Shown: piece after piece, positions 1 to 8,993 of the stretch
Layout: every line of letters starts with the position of its first letter
Numbering within the stretch: the stretch's first letter is position 1
Source: Calothrix sp. C42_A2020_038
GTDB lineage: Bacteria > Cyanobacteriota > Cyanobacteriia > Cyanobacteriales > Nostocaceae
Assembly (NCBI GenBank): GCA_015272395.1
Contig: JACYLQ010000047.1
Location: 124,001-188,000 of the forward strand
DNA: 64,000 nt
Direction: 5' to 3'
Made by a program: the position numbers and the translations under genes
The notes under the pieces: model-generated
Database searches by the model: none
The model's input: the letters and a program-made list of their open reading frames with translations, nothing else
Told to the model about the DNA's origin: nothing

Positions 1-318
1 GCTGAGAGTAGAGGATTGAAACAGATTTATTTAGCAAATCATTTTGGAGACCATGCAATATACCCTGATTGTACATCTGCCTTCATCGAACCGTTTAAAG
101 AAGCAGCAAAAGCAGGAACATACGAAAAAATCGAAATCGTTTCTCCTTATGTTTCAATCACGAAACGAGATATCGCCTTAATTGGAAAAGAGATTAATGT
201 TCCATTTAAATATACTTGGAGTTGCTATAAAGGTAAAGAATATCACTGCGGTAAATGCGGTACTTGTGTTGAAAGAAAAGAAGCTTTAGAAGGTTTTGAT
301 GAAACCGTTTATGCTTAG
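1..318 (+). CDS. queC: 7-cyano-7-deazaguanine synthase QueC, C-terminal part
   Basis: The reading frame is open from the left edge, so the 5' part lies outside the window. The visible 105 or so residues are the C-terminal part of QueC, which makes preQ0 from carboxy-deazaguanine with ATP and ammonia, on the way to queuosine in tRNA. The zinc-binding signature is clear: CYKGKEYHCGKCGTC, with four cysteines spaced C-x7-C-x2-C-x2-C, followed by ERKEALEGF. The NHFGDHAIYPDC segment also fits the family. No GGCGCC hexamer falls in this short piece, unlike most genes to the right. Product call is firm; whether the gene is intact cannot be seen. Confidence 0.93.
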   Translation, partial: AESRGLKQIYLANHFGDHAIYPDCTSAFIEPFKEAAKAGTYEKIEIVSPYVSITKRDIALIGKEINVPFKYTWSCYKGKEYHCGKCGTCVERKEALEGFDETVYA

Positions 319-333
319 ACCCATACTGTCTAG

Positions 334-444
334 TATGTACAAGGTGGTTTTTTCAGAGAGTTACTTATAAAAGCAGATGGAACAGAGCTTGTTGAAGGCA
401 GTTGGATCTGGGATTTATATGTTGACGGGTGCCTAATTTATTAA
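334..444 (+). pseudogene. Possible gene remnant downstream of queC
   Basis: After the queC stop a start-less open frame runs from just after a TAG (331-333) to TAA at 442-444. It encodes a protein-like peptide containing LLIKADGTELVEGSW and IWDLYVDGCLIY. The composition looks like real coding sequence but there is no ATG, GTG or TTG in a suitable place and no ribosome binding site. It is probably the tail of a decayed gene; the family is not recognised. Confidence 0.3.
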
Positions 445-517
445 TTCTAAGTTAGCGATTCGTGTATTTCCCTATTTTGTAGGTACTGAAATTTGACAAG
501 TGGTAGTGGTGATAGAT

Positions 518-1222
518 ATGACTATAAGTAATATTGTTGGTCTTGGTATTTCGTATGCCTACGCCATAACATTATTGTTGGTTGGCGAAGCGTTGCAAAG
601 AATTGCTGGTGTTAAACCTGATTTAACAAGGAAGTTTGTACATATCGGTGCTGGAATGTGGGTTTTTGGTATTTTGGCACTGTTTGATATCTGGCAAGTA
701 GGAATAATCCCTTTCGCTTCATTTATTTTTATCAATTTTCTGCTTTATCGTTATCGAATCATTCGGGCGTTAGATTCTTCTAATTCTTCACCTGGAACTG
801 TATACTTTGCGATTACAGTAACACTGTTATTTGTAATATTTTGGCGCCCATTATTTATGGATCAAGTGCCAATTGCAGTTGCTGGTGTGATGGCAATGAC
901 TTGGGGTGATGCGTTAGCAGCTGTAATTGGTAAATACTACGGTAAACATAAATATCAATGTGGGCAGAGTATTAGGTCTTGGGAAGGTTCAACTGTAATG
1001 TTTATAGTTAGTACTGTAGTTATTTTCCTAGTGTTAAAATTTTTACCAGGTTCATCTTTGAGTCCCCATTCATTACCCTGGGAGATGAGGCATCTTGTAC
1101 TTGCTTCGTTACTAAGCGCAGGTGCCGCGACATTTGTTGAAGGAGTATCGCCTTTTGGTACAGATAATTTGACTGTACCGTTGGTAGCAGCAGGGACTAT
1201 AGGGATAATTGGTAACGGATGA
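518..1222 (+). CDS. Phytol kinase-like CTP-dependent kinase (dolichol/phytol kinase family)
   Basis: Integral membrane protein of about 234 residues with roughly six hydrophobic segments. Family motifs are TRKFVHIGAGMW near the N-terminus, MTWGDALAAVIGKYYG in the middle and RSWEGS next to it, as in the phytol kinase (VTE5, slr1652) and phosphatidate cytidylyltransferase-like family. The family phosphorylates phytol released from chlorophyll with CTP, recycling it for tocopherol and chlorophyll synthesis in the membrane. I chose the ATG at 518 (MTISNIVGLGIS); a GTG at 500 would add six residues. No operon partner is evident. Substrate (phytol rather than another prenol) is inferred from the family. 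Confidence 0.85.
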   Translation: MTISNIVGLGISYAYAITLLLVGEALQRIAGVKPDLTRKFVHIGAGMWVFGILALFDIWQVGIIPFASFIFINFLLYRYRIIRALDSSNSSPGTVYFAITVTLLFVIFWRPLFMDQVPIAVAGVMAMTWGDALAAVIGKYYGKHKYQCGQSIRSWEGSTVMFIVSTVVIFLVLKFLPGSSLSPHSLPWEMRHLVLASLLSAGAATFVEGVSPFGTDNLTVPLVAAGTIGIIGNG

Positions 1223-1535
1223 AAACATGCTTAAAAACAAATACTCTGTATATCGTGTCTCTAAAACGTCCAAAACGTAAAATCGTTAAAAATATTTTTT
1301 AGCGAAGGATTGATTTGGAAAATACCCCTCAAATTTCAGGATATTTGTATAAAGCTGTTGGATATAAAGTTATATGACATCATTGAACAGGTATTTCCAA
1401 CAAAAGGGACGCTACAATGGGGAACATTTGGCGCCAAAGCAGAAATGTGGATAGTCAAATAAAATAGGATATTTCCGGATTACACTGTGAAGTATCTATA
1501 TATATAGTGAAAAATACCTATATTAAAATTATAAA
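1223..1535. other. Intergenic stretch with a start-less reading frame
   Basis: No intact gene here. On the + strand a frame without a start codon runs from about 1262 to a TAA at 1461-1463; its C-terminal half (IIEQVFPTKGTLQWGTFG, then AKAEMWIVK) reads like real protein and contains a GGCGCC site. It may be the tail of a decayed gene. A 27-codon ORF also overlaps the stop of the preceding gene (ATGA at 1219) but has no recognisable features. The last 70 bases are AT-rich and presumably hold the promoter of the next gene. Confidence 0.3.
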
Positions 1536-2255
1536 ATGCTAGTACGTAGACCTAAAAGAAAATCAGCGATAGTCCTTTATTCACGACCGCAGCAGTATAT
1601 GCAACTGAAAGCGGCAATTATTGCTGTTGCTGTAACTGGGATGACAGCAGTGACATTACCAGCGTTTGCCCTTGTCCAACCAACGTTCGCACGCGAAGCT
1701 ATTATGCTTGTACAGCGTTCTTTGCAAAATGCTAATTCTAACCCAGAAACAAAACTTGATGTCTTGTTACGCGAGTTGGCAAACCTAGAAGTTGAAAAGG
1801 CAATGTTAAATATTAAACAGACTTCTAGCAATCGAGCTATGCAAGAAATTGACTCACAAATTGAAGCATTGCGAAACCGTATAGATGAAGTTCAACCACA
1901 AAGTAGTGCTGTTATAAGCAATGTAGTAACAGAAGCCCTTGTTTCCAAGATTGCTGCACTGGAAATCGAAAATTCCTTGCTCGAAGCATATCATACTCCC
2001 TATGCTGAAGTTGTGGTGTTTACAGAAAACCAGATTCGCTCATTGTGGCGCCGGGTTGCTTCCATCACACCGCAAAACCCCAAAGATGTAATCAACCCAG
2101 TTGTTAGCAGTATTCTTGATACCGAAATTACCACTTTAAAAGCAAGACGTGACAGTCTTGCAAAGCGGTATACACCTGATGATATCGGCGAATTTCTGAC
2201 TATAGATTTACAACTCGCTAGTTTGGCACAAAGATTAGCATTTTACAATTCGTAA
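1536..2255 (+). CDS. Secreted or membrane-anchored coiled-coil protein, unknown function
   Basis: Protein of 239 residues. An internal methionine at residue 22 (ATG at 1599) begins a good signal peptide: MQLKAAIIAVAVTGMTAVTL followed by PAFALVQPTFA, with AxA-like cleavage sites. Either start is possible; neither has a clear ribosome binding site. The remainder is charged and heptad-like (LLRELANLEVEKAMLNI, IDSQIEALRNRIDEV, LDTEITTLKARRDSLAKRY), predicting long coiled coils with no catalytic motif. Similar short coiled-coil exported proteins are common in cyanobacteria; no function can be assigned. Confidence 0.7.
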   Translation: MLVRRPKRKSAIVLYSRPQQYMQLKAAIIAVAVTGMTAVTLPAFALVQPTFAREAIMLVQRSLQNANSNPETKLDVLLRELANLEVEKAMLNIKQTSSNRAMQEIDSQIEALRNRIDEVQPQSSAVISNVVTEALVSKIAALEIENSLLEAYHTPYAEVVVFTENQIRSLWRRVASITPQNPKDVINPVVSSILDTEITTLKARRDSLAKRYTPDDIGEFLTIDLQLASLAQRLAFYNS

Positions 2256-2454
2256 ATAATCTTAACACTCTAAATCAATTTGTTTTATTGATTGGAGCCA
2301 ATTTATACCAATCCTAATTGGGTATTGAAAATTCAAGTTACCCATTTTTTATAGGTATTGGCGCTAATGAATCAAGCAAATAATCACACTATTGAACACA
2401 TCACAGGTATAATTTAATCGCAAATGAAAATTAGAAATTGTGCCCATATACAAA

Positions 2455-5100
2455 ATGAGTCAAAAAAGACTCAAGTTTCTAGCATTGTTACTGATATCAA
2501 TCTTAACTGTTGTCATCATCTCGTTCGTTTACCCTCGACAACAGCAAACAGTAGAACTGGAAAGTAATTATGCGATTCATGCGCGGCAAGATTTTAATCA
2601 ACCTAGTTTTTACCCTATCACCTTAACTGCACCCAATAACTTATACCGACCTACAGGCGCCTGGGTGGGAAGATTGATTTTACCGACACCACAACAGATG
2701 CAAGATGGTGCAGACTGGGTATGGATGGAAGTTGAATACGCACCACCGACTGCACAAAAGTTAGTTGGGAAAATTGTGCGCTTAGAATGGACAAATGACC
2801 AAGATACGCTCTCTTATGTGAAAGCAGTAACGCGAGATGTCAACTTTACACCCGAAACCATCAAAAGCCAGCAAAAGGGTATAATTCACCCATCTCGTTT
2901 AAATGGCATCCACAATGTTGGAGCATTGCGCTCTTTAGCTGGCGCCCGTCCTAAAGATGACGTGATTGTTACCTTAGATAATGCGACGGTCATTAATGAA
3001 GGAGTTGGAAAAGTAATACTCCAAATCACACACGAACCTGTTTTAGCAGTTGGTAGATTCTATGGTCTAGTTAAAATCATCGAACCAGATAAATCATTCA
3101 AGACATCAAGGACTAATCCCCAGTATTTTCGGGTAGCACATTATAACCCTGCATCCGGAAACTTTGACGGTACCGAAGGAACTGTCCGTATTCCCCAACA
3201 AGTTGTTGACACACGCAACATAGCACCCTCAACACCACTACTGGTTGAAAAATCACATGCTGGTGACAACGGTTGGTACATTTATGGTACAAGAGATAGC
3301 AGGGGAATATTTACTGTCCAAGCACTCGCACCCCGTAGCTTATTCCAAATTCAACCTAATGAATTAATTGCAAATGAGAATGCAGCGATAAAATATATTC
3401 AAACTCAGCATTGGCGAAACACACCAGCCCAGAAAGGTAAAATTAATACAGTATTTCTAAATTCAGATGTCTTAAAATCAACTTCAAGCCTTCCTTATCA
3501 AGGAGGTTTAGTCGGATTTCAAAATACTTCTTTCCAAGAGCAAACCTTAAACTCCCCTTCCGCTTCACTACAGCCAGACCCCCTAAACCCCCCCAGTTCC
3601 CCTTTACAAGCATCGGGGGGTTCAAACCTTCAAAACACTGGAGGGCTAGGTGGATATCAATGGCAACAAGGTGACAAAGCCATCCTTCTCCATCTATTTG
3701 GTGGTATTGGTGGACGTAAAGCAGAAGCACTCGGTATACCAGCTACTATTACTGGACACTTTGCTTTTGGCATAGCTCAAGTTATTCGCGATAGTTTCAC
3801 CAACGAATTACGCTTCGATATTAAATATCATCAAATATATGCCCACAACCCAGATGGAATTGTATCTGGAACTCATACATGGGCTGATTATATGGGTAAC
3901 TTACAACGCGGTTGGTTATCAACTCGTCCAGTTTCCGATATTTTGATTAAATTCGATCCTGTTACCCAAGATTATGATTTTGATGGCATAAAGCTTTCAC
4001 CACTGAAGGAATTACAACGACAATTACAAATAATGATGGCCCGTTACCGTATTGGTGATGGTACAGGCGGCGCCACTGTATCACCTGCAACTTCCTGTGT
4101 GCAAGATTCTGCCCAAGCGCTTTACGCCACAATTATTACTATTAAAAACCAAGTTGCTGCAACACCTCAAATACAACAGTGGTTAAAGGCCCATCCAGAT
4201 GACCCTCAAACTGTACGCTTTGAGCAACTAGTATCTCTCGGCGCCGAACTCGACAAACAATTGGCACCCCTAGGTGTAGTACGCGCGGATTGGCAAAGTA
4301 GTACTAGTATGCTAGCTGGAACGGGGGCTGGTAAAAATAGTCAGCCATTTAGAGATGTTAGTATCTGGGCAGGTTTAACAACTTGGCGAACAATGATGCC
4401 TCGGCAAGTACATGATGACCTTGCTAGTATATTTTTGCGGCATGGCGGCAGTCTACAAATATTGCGAACTAATCAAGTTGGTGGGTGGCAAGCTGATATT
4501 GAACCTTTGGCACCAACTATATTATTTGGGCAGATTAAAATACCTTTCACAGAAATATCTCCACTCCCAATTGTAATCAATCGCATACTAGCATCTTTAA
4601 AAATTCCGACACAACAAGATGGGTTTGTGATTGGTACAACTCTTTTCATTTATAGTCTTATTGCTCTTCCTATAGGGCTTAAATCTAGATTTTTGCAGTT
4701 ACAAATTTGGCCAGCAAGCTATCTAGATAAAGCTTTATTGATACTGCGCTGCTTATTTCTACCTGCTATATCAGAGGAATTATTCTTTCGTGTTGTACTA
4801 ATACCTCACCCAATGGAAACTACAAATTGGTTAATTTGGATACTAGCGGTATTATTGAGCTTAGTATTGTTTATTATTTATCATCCAATTAATGGCAAAA
4901 CCTTTTTTAAACAAGCACATACAACGTTTTTTAATCGTATCTTTTTATTCTTGGCAACATTACTAGGAATTGCCTGCACAATTGCTTATGTGGTTACAGG
5001 TTCATTCTTTGTTATAGTCATGATTCACTGGATTGTAGTTGTTGTTTGGTTAATCGCTTTTGGAGGTATTAAACAACTAAATACAGCGCTTTTAGTTTAG
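2455..5100 (+). CDS. CPBP-family intramembrane metalloprotease with large N-terminal domain
   Basis: Large protein (about 881 residues from the ATG at 2455; a GTG at 2440 would add five). A single N-terminal membrane anchor (KFLALLLISILTVVIISFVY) precedes about 680 residues of probably periplasmic sequence. The C-terminal part has several hydrophobic helices and the CPBP (CAAX protease/bacteriocin-processing) signature EELFFR at about nt 4774-4791, plus a later helix with MIHWIVVV supplying a candidate ligand histidine. These proteases cut membrane or lipidated proteins. Around residues 365-405 lies a Pro/Ser/Gly-rich stretch that coincides with a C-run/G-run inverted repeat in the DNA (see separate entry). 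The fold of the long N-terminal region is not recognised. Confidence 0.75.
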   Translation: MSQKRLKFLALLLISILTVVIISFVYPRQQQTVELESNYAIHARQDFNQPSFYPITLTAPNNLYRPTGAWVGRLILPTPQQMQDGADWVWMEVEYAPPTAQKLVGKIVRLEWTNDQDTLSYVKAVTRDVNFTPETIKSQQKGIIHPSRLNGIHNVGALRSLAGARPKDDVIVTLDNATVINEGVGKVILQITHEPVLAVGRFYGLVKIIEPDKSFKTSRTNPQYFRVAHYNPASGNFDGTEGTVRIPQQVVDTRNIAPSTPLLVEKSHAGDNGWYIYGTRDSRGIFTVQALAPRSLFQIQPNELIANENAAIKYIQTQHWRNTPAQKGKINTVFLNSDVLKSTSSLPYQGGLVGFQNTSFQEQTLNSPSASLQPDPLNPPSSPLQASGGSNLQNTGGLGGYQWQQGDKAILLHLFGGIGGRKAEALGIPATITGHFAFGIAQVIRDSFTNELRFDIKYHQIYAHNPDGIVSGTHTWADYMGNLQRGWLSTRPVSDILIKFDPVTQDYDFDGIKLSPLKELQRQLQIMMARYRIGDGTGGATVSPATSCVQDSAQALYATIITIKNQVAATPQIQQWLKAHPDDPQTVRFEQLVSLGAELDKQLAPLGVVRADWQSSTSMLAGTGAGKNSQPFRDVSIWAGLTTWRTMMPRQVHDDLASIFLRHGGSLQILRTNQVGGWQADIEPLAPTILFGQIKIPFTEISPLPIVINRILASLKIPTQQDGFVIGTTLFIYSLIALPIGLKSRFLQLQIWPASYLDKALLILRCLFLPAISEELFFRVVLIPHPMETTNWLIWILAVLLSLVLFIIYHPINGKTFFKQAHTTFFNRIFLFLATLLGIACTIAYVVTGSFFVIVMIHWIVVVVWLIAFGGIKQLNTALLV
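3580..3655 (+). repeat. C-run/G-run palindromic element inside the CPBP gene
   Basis: A stretch with CCCCCTAAACCCCCC, then TTCCCCTTTACAAG, then GGGGGGTT can fold: AACCCCCC (about 3587-3594) pairs with GGGGGGTT (3615-3622). It resembles the C-rich intergenic elements of cyanobacteria, such as the one at 49410-49450 here. It is in frame, encoding a low-complexity Pro/Ser/Gly linker without a stop codon. Confidence 0.5.
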
Positions 5101-5128
5101 AGCATAAGTAATTATCTTTACATTAACA

Positions 5129-5695
5129 ATGCCTAAATTTCCACCTAAAGATTATATTCAATCTATATCGTTTCCGAATGAGATAGCTTTGCGCCCTATT
5201 GGTGTTGTACATTCTCCCTACAAAGAACGACACGGTACACCTCGACAGTCGCAACTTCGCGCTGTACCTAAAAATTATCAGCCCGTTGTCGCCCAAATCG
5301 AACTTTTTCCCGATATTGTACCCACAGTTGCACTTAAAGATATGGAAGGGTTTGAACGTATTTGGGTTATTTCATGGCTACACCTTAACCACCATTGGAA
5401 CCCGACTGTTATTTTGCCGCGTGGACCACGAGTGCGACGTGGGACATTGGCAACGCGCGCTCCTCATCGTCCCAACCCTATTGGTCTTTCGGCGCCTAAA
5501 TTACTCAACATTGAAGGTTTAACTTTGTATATTGAGGGAATTGATTTACTTGACCAAACGCCCGTTCTTGATATCAAACCTTATGTGCCTTACTGTGATG
5601 CTTTTCCAGATGCCCGCAGTGGTTATGTAAATCAAATGGAAGATGCTCTTGAGCATGAAGAGGATATATTTGGTAAAAATGGTCGCGATACGTAA
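5129..5695 (+). CDS. trmO: tRNA (N6-threonylcarbamoyladenosine37) methyltransferase TrmO/TsaA family
   Basis: 188 residues, the usual length of the YaeB/TsaA (UPF0066) family. The beta-barrel SAM-binding core is recognisable from ALRPIGVVHSPYKERHGTPRQ at the N-terminus, RAPHRPNPIGLS in the middle and LLDQTPVLDIKPYVPYCDA with DARSGY near the C-terminus. Known members methylate t6A37 of certain tRNAs to m6t6A, improving decoding. It starts 28 bases after the CPBP gene and probably shares its transcript. The C-terminus carries an acidic tail (DALEHEEDIFG). Confidence 0.92.
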   Translation: MPKFPPKDYIQSISFPNEIALRPIGVVHSPYKERHGTPRQSQLRAVPKNYQPVVAQIELFPDIVPTVALKDMEGFERIWVISWLHLNHHWNPTVILPRGPRVRRGTLATRAPHRPNPIGLSAPKLLNIEGLTLYIEGIDLLDQTPVLDIKPYVPYCDAFPDARSGYVNQMEDALEHEEDIFGKNGRDT

Positions 5696-5847
5696 AAACA
5701 CCTGTTACATTTTGTAACTTGAACTGACGACAAAAGATACATATTTTAACAATTTGGTTATCATTCACTTTTTTTATAAAAATAAAATTCTATGCTTTAC
5801 AATAATAACGACTTTATGAATTAGTAAGACATTTGTAACATATTATT

Positions 5848-7164
5848 ATGGCGGCGTTAAAGTCTTCATCGATGACAAAAAAAACAGGTTCTTTACGCCA
5901 TCGAATTCTTAATTTCTGTCGTCGTAGCGTGAGATGGTTTGTTGATACTCCAGAACGCGCGCTCATTGATGCATATCAAGCAGCAACGCGCATCAAACAA
6001 ATTGAAACAGAACACTTTGGTGGTAAAAAAATATCTTTTGAATCTGTCAGTTATTCGGATAGTGTGATAAATTACTGGCAGGCAGAGTTAAATAATAATT
6101 TAAATATTATCAACATCCGACTAGCTGAGTTTAGGTTAAGTCGAGCGTTGATCAAAATATCTAATCAAGAAATATTAAAAAAGTTGAAGTATATTGACGC
6201 AGTAGTAGTTAAATATCTTCAGGAAGATGAAAAAACTACCTCGCAACCAATCATTGATAACACCAATACAGTATTAAAAGTAGAACACCAAGATACTAGT
6301 CAACAAAAGACTCAAGATGCAGATGTTGAAAAAATGCGTGTCAAACCAGTGACACACAAAACTGGTATTTTACCTGGCTCTATAGGAAGAACATTTAACC
6401 AAATTAAAGAAGATTTTGCCCCCAAAGCTGAAGAAAAATATGTACAAAAATTTAGAATTTCTCGAAAAAGAAGTCAAGCAGCGCTCAGATTTTTAATTTT
6501 ATTAACCGTTGTTCCATTACTAGTCAATTCAATGACTAAGAATTTTTTAGTAAGTCCGATAGTGGAAAGTATACGAAGTGAAAATACTCAGAATATTCAG
6601 AATATATTTTTAAATTCTAATATGGAAGATGATGCACTTCAGCAATTAAGAATTTATGAACAGGGGCTAAAGTTTGAAAACTTAATTATGATGACGGCGC
6701 CAAGTTTAACTTCAGATACAACGATACAACAGAAAGTCAAAGAAAAAGCTATCGAGCTAGCAGAAGAATTTCGCCATAAAAGTACTAATTCGATTAGTAA
6801 TGTCTTCGCTGATATTTTTTCCTTAATTGCATTTGCAATTGTTATTGCTACCAGTAAGCGTGATATTGCTATACTAAAAGCATTTCTAGATAATCTTGTT
6901 TACGGTTTAAGCGACAGTGCCAAAGCTTTTTTGATTATTCTGTTCACAGACATATTTGTAGGTTTCCACTCACCACATGGTTGGGAAATTTTATTAGAGG
7001 GAATTACAGAACATTTAGGTTTACCAGCAACCCGTAGCGCGATATTCCTGTTTATCGCAACTTTCCCTGTTGTCCTTGACACTATCTTTAAGTATTGGAT
7101 ATTCCGCTACCTCAGTCGTCTTTCACCTTCAGCACTCGCAACATTAAAAGAAATGAATGAGTAA
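5848..7164 (+). CDS. pxcA: Proton extrusion protein PxcA (CemA/CotA family)
   Basis: 438 residues, typical for PxcA. The N-terminal half is soluble and begins with a conserved FVDTPERALIDAYQAATRIK segment; a membrane helix (ALRFLILLTVVPLLVNSM) follows at about residue 212, and further helices occupy the C-terminal third (IFSLIAFAIVIATS, AFLIILFTDIFVGFHSPHGWE, IFLFIATFPVVLDTIFKYWIF). The HSPHGWE motif is characteristic of CemA/PxcA. The protein is needed for light-induced proton extrusion and pH homeostasis in cyanobacteria, located in the plasma membrane. It stands alone, with an upstream gap of about 150 bases. Confidence 0.93.
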   Translation: MAALKSSSMTKKTGSLRHRILNFCRRSVRWFVDTPERALIDAYQAATRIKQIETEHFGGKKISFESVSYSDSVINYWQAELNNNLNIINIRLAEFRLSRALIKISNQEILKKLKYIDAVVVKYLQEDEKTTSQPIIDNTNTVLKVEHQDTSQQKTQDADVEKMRVKPVTHKTGILPGSIGRTFNQIKEDFAPKAEEKYVQKFRISRKRSQAALRFLILLTVVPLLVNSMTKNFLVSPIVESIRSENTQNIQNIFLNSNMEDDALQQLRIYEQGLKFENLIMMTAPSLTSDTTIQQKVKEKAIELAEEFRHKSTNSISNVFADIFSLIAFAIVIATSKRDIAILKAFLDNLVYGLSDSAKAFLIILFTDIFVGFHSPHGWEILLEGITEHLGLPATRSAIFLFIATFPVVLDTIFKYWIFRYLSRLSPSALATLKEMNE

Positions 7165-7568
7165 ATAAGTACTATTTACTTGCCTAATCAGTAGGACTTG
7201 AACTGACACCCCTGATTATAAATGACTATTGGTTTGTGCCTTAATTTTGAGTGGTATGAATAATATCTTCTGGTCAGGTAGCCAAAATTAAGGCTTGGAA
7301 CTCTCCTTGTGATCAGAAATTGGGGTAATAGGCGCCGAAACCAAGTACTGAGTCGCAACATACTACCTGTTAACTTAACCAGTAGTACCAAGTGGCTGAC
7401 GAATCTATAATATCCGTCAAGAGAACTTGCTACAAAAATAGTAAGTTTTGTTATCGTTATTTCTCAAGTTTAGGAGTGCAAATCAATAACTTCGATTAGA
7501 ATAGGAATCTTACAAACAAATTGTATTTGAGGTATTAGCAAGGCTCACGCTTTGACTGTAGAACAACG
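7165..7568. other. 404-base gap with a 12-bp inverted repeat and tRNA-like debris
   Basis: No credible coding frame. GCCTTAATTTTG (7238-7249) and CAAAATTAAGGC (7283-7294) form a perfect 12-bp inverted repeat around about 33 bases. On the minus strand 7189-7240 loosely resembles the 3' half of a tRNA (a TTCAAGT T-loop-like sequence and an anticodon-arm-like TTTATAA), but the stems do not pair, so at best it is a relic. The right part should hold the amidase promoter. Confidence 0.4.
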
Positions 7569-8969
7569 ATGAATGCATCAGATTTAGCTTTTACCCCTGC
7601 TCTGGAAATGGCGGATTTAGTCAAAAGGCACCAAGTGTCGCCGTTGGAGCTAGTTGAAATATACTTAGAAAGGATTGAACGTCTGAATCCTTTGCTGGGA
7701 AGTTATTTTACTGTCACGGCAGAGCGAGCGGTTGCTGATGCAAAAGCTAAAACCGAAGCACTTGCATACGCTACTAATTTGCCTCCGTTTTTTGGTGTGC
7801 CAATTTCAATTAAAGACCTGAATTCACTTGCTGATACCCCTTGTACTTACGGAGTCAAAGCCTTGGCTAATCATGTCCCCAAGTACGACGATATTGCTGT
7901 AGCTAAAATTAAGCAAGCTGGGTTCATTATCTTGGGTAAAACTGCTACTTCTGAGCTTGGTTCTTTTCCTTACACTGAGCCTACGGGTTTTCCTCCATCA
8001 CGTAACCCTTGGAATCTTGAGTATACTTCTGGAGGTTCGAGTGGTGGCGCCGCTGCTGCTGTGGCTGCTGGGTTATCTCCTATTGCCCAAGCTTCTGATG
8101 GAGGTGGTTCTATTCGTGGACCTGCTGCCTGCTGTGGACTATTCGGTATAAAACCATCGCGCGGTCGAATATCACCAGGACCAGGAGGAGACAAATTTTA
8201 TGGTATTGCCACAAATGGCCCAATTAGTCGAACAGTTGCCGATGCAGCGGTACTTCTTGATGTGATGTCAGGCAATGTTCCAGGAGACCCTTACTTGTTA
8301 CCAAAACCTGAATGTTCATTTTTGGATGCAAGTAAACAGCAACCAGGAGCTTTGCGAATAGCTTACTCTACAGAGCTTTTAGCTATTGGTGAAGCTGACG
8401 CAGCTTGTAAACAAGCTGTATTAAAAACTGTGAAACTACTCGAAGAACTGGGACATATTGTAGAAGAAAAATGTCCTGACTTTAGTGGTTTAATCGAACC
8501 ATTTCAAATCGTTTGGCGTAATGGTGTTGCCGCAGGAGGTATTCCATTAGAAAATCTACAGCCAGTAAACCGTTGGCTACTCTCAAAAACTGATACCGCT
8601 GTTGATTATCTCAAAGCTGTTACTCAGATGCAAATCGTAACGCGGCAGATTATTAGCTTTTTTGACAACTTCGATGTTTTGTTAATGCCTGTTTTCCTAC
8701 ATTCTCCCATCCGCGTTGGAGAATGGGCGCATTTAAGCCCTGAAGATATCTTTGAAAAAATTGTGCGCTGGGTTGCACCTTGTCCACCCGCTAATGCAAC
8801 TGGACAACCTGCTGTTGCCATTCCTGTAGGTTTTGATAGTAAAGGTTTACCAATGAGTGTACAGTTTCTAGGTAAACCTGCTGCAGAGTCTACTTTAATT
8901 CGTCTTGCTGCTCAAATTGAAAATGCACAACCCTGGATTACTAAGCGCCCAAATTTGGATAATCTATGA
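7569..8969 (+). CDS. Amidase (amidase signature family)
   Basis: 466 residues with the full amidase-signature catalytic triad: Lys82 in GVPISIKDLN, cis-Ser157 in the Gly/Ser-rich TSGGSSGGAAAAVAAG, and nucleophile Ser181 in SDGGGSIRGPAA. The C-terminal part (LMPVFLHSPIRVGEW, TGQPAVAIPVGF) is also family-typical. The enzyme hydrolyses an amide to a carboxylate and ammonia. The family includes GatA; the absence of gatB or gatC nearby and the sequence around the C-terminus favour a stand-alone amidase of unknown substrate. It stands alone and converges with the minus-strand glycosyltransferase cluster. Confidence 0.88.
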   Translation: MNASDLAFTPALEMADLVKRHQVSPLELVEIYLERIERLNPLLGSYFTVTAERAVADAKAKTEALAYATNLPPFFGVPISIKDLNSLADTPCTYGVKALANHVPKYDDIAVAKIKQAGFIILGKTATSELGSFPYTEPTGFPPSRNPWNLEYTSGGSSGGAAAAVAAGLSPIAQASDGGGSIRGPAACCGLFGIKPSRGRISPGPGGDKFYGIATNGPISRTVADAAVLLDVMSGNVPGDPYLLPKPECSFLDASKQQPGALRIAYSTELLAIGEADAACKQAVLKTVKLLEELGHIVEEKCPDFSGLIEPFQIVWRNGVAAGGIPLENLQPVNRWLLSKTDTAVDYLKAVTQMQIVTRQIISFFDNFDVLLMPVFLHSPIRVGEWAHLSPEDIFEKIVRWVAPCPPANATGQPAVAIPVGFDSKGLPMSVQFLGKPAAESTLIRLAAQIENAQPWITKRPNLDNL

Positions 8970-8993
8970 TACAAATAATCCGAAAAACAAAAC

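Noticed and set aside
7188-7241. tRNA-like sequence on the minus strand
   Set aside because: T-loop-like TTCAAGT and anticodon-arm-like TTTATAA are present, but the T and anticodon stems do not pair and no acceptor 5' half is found.
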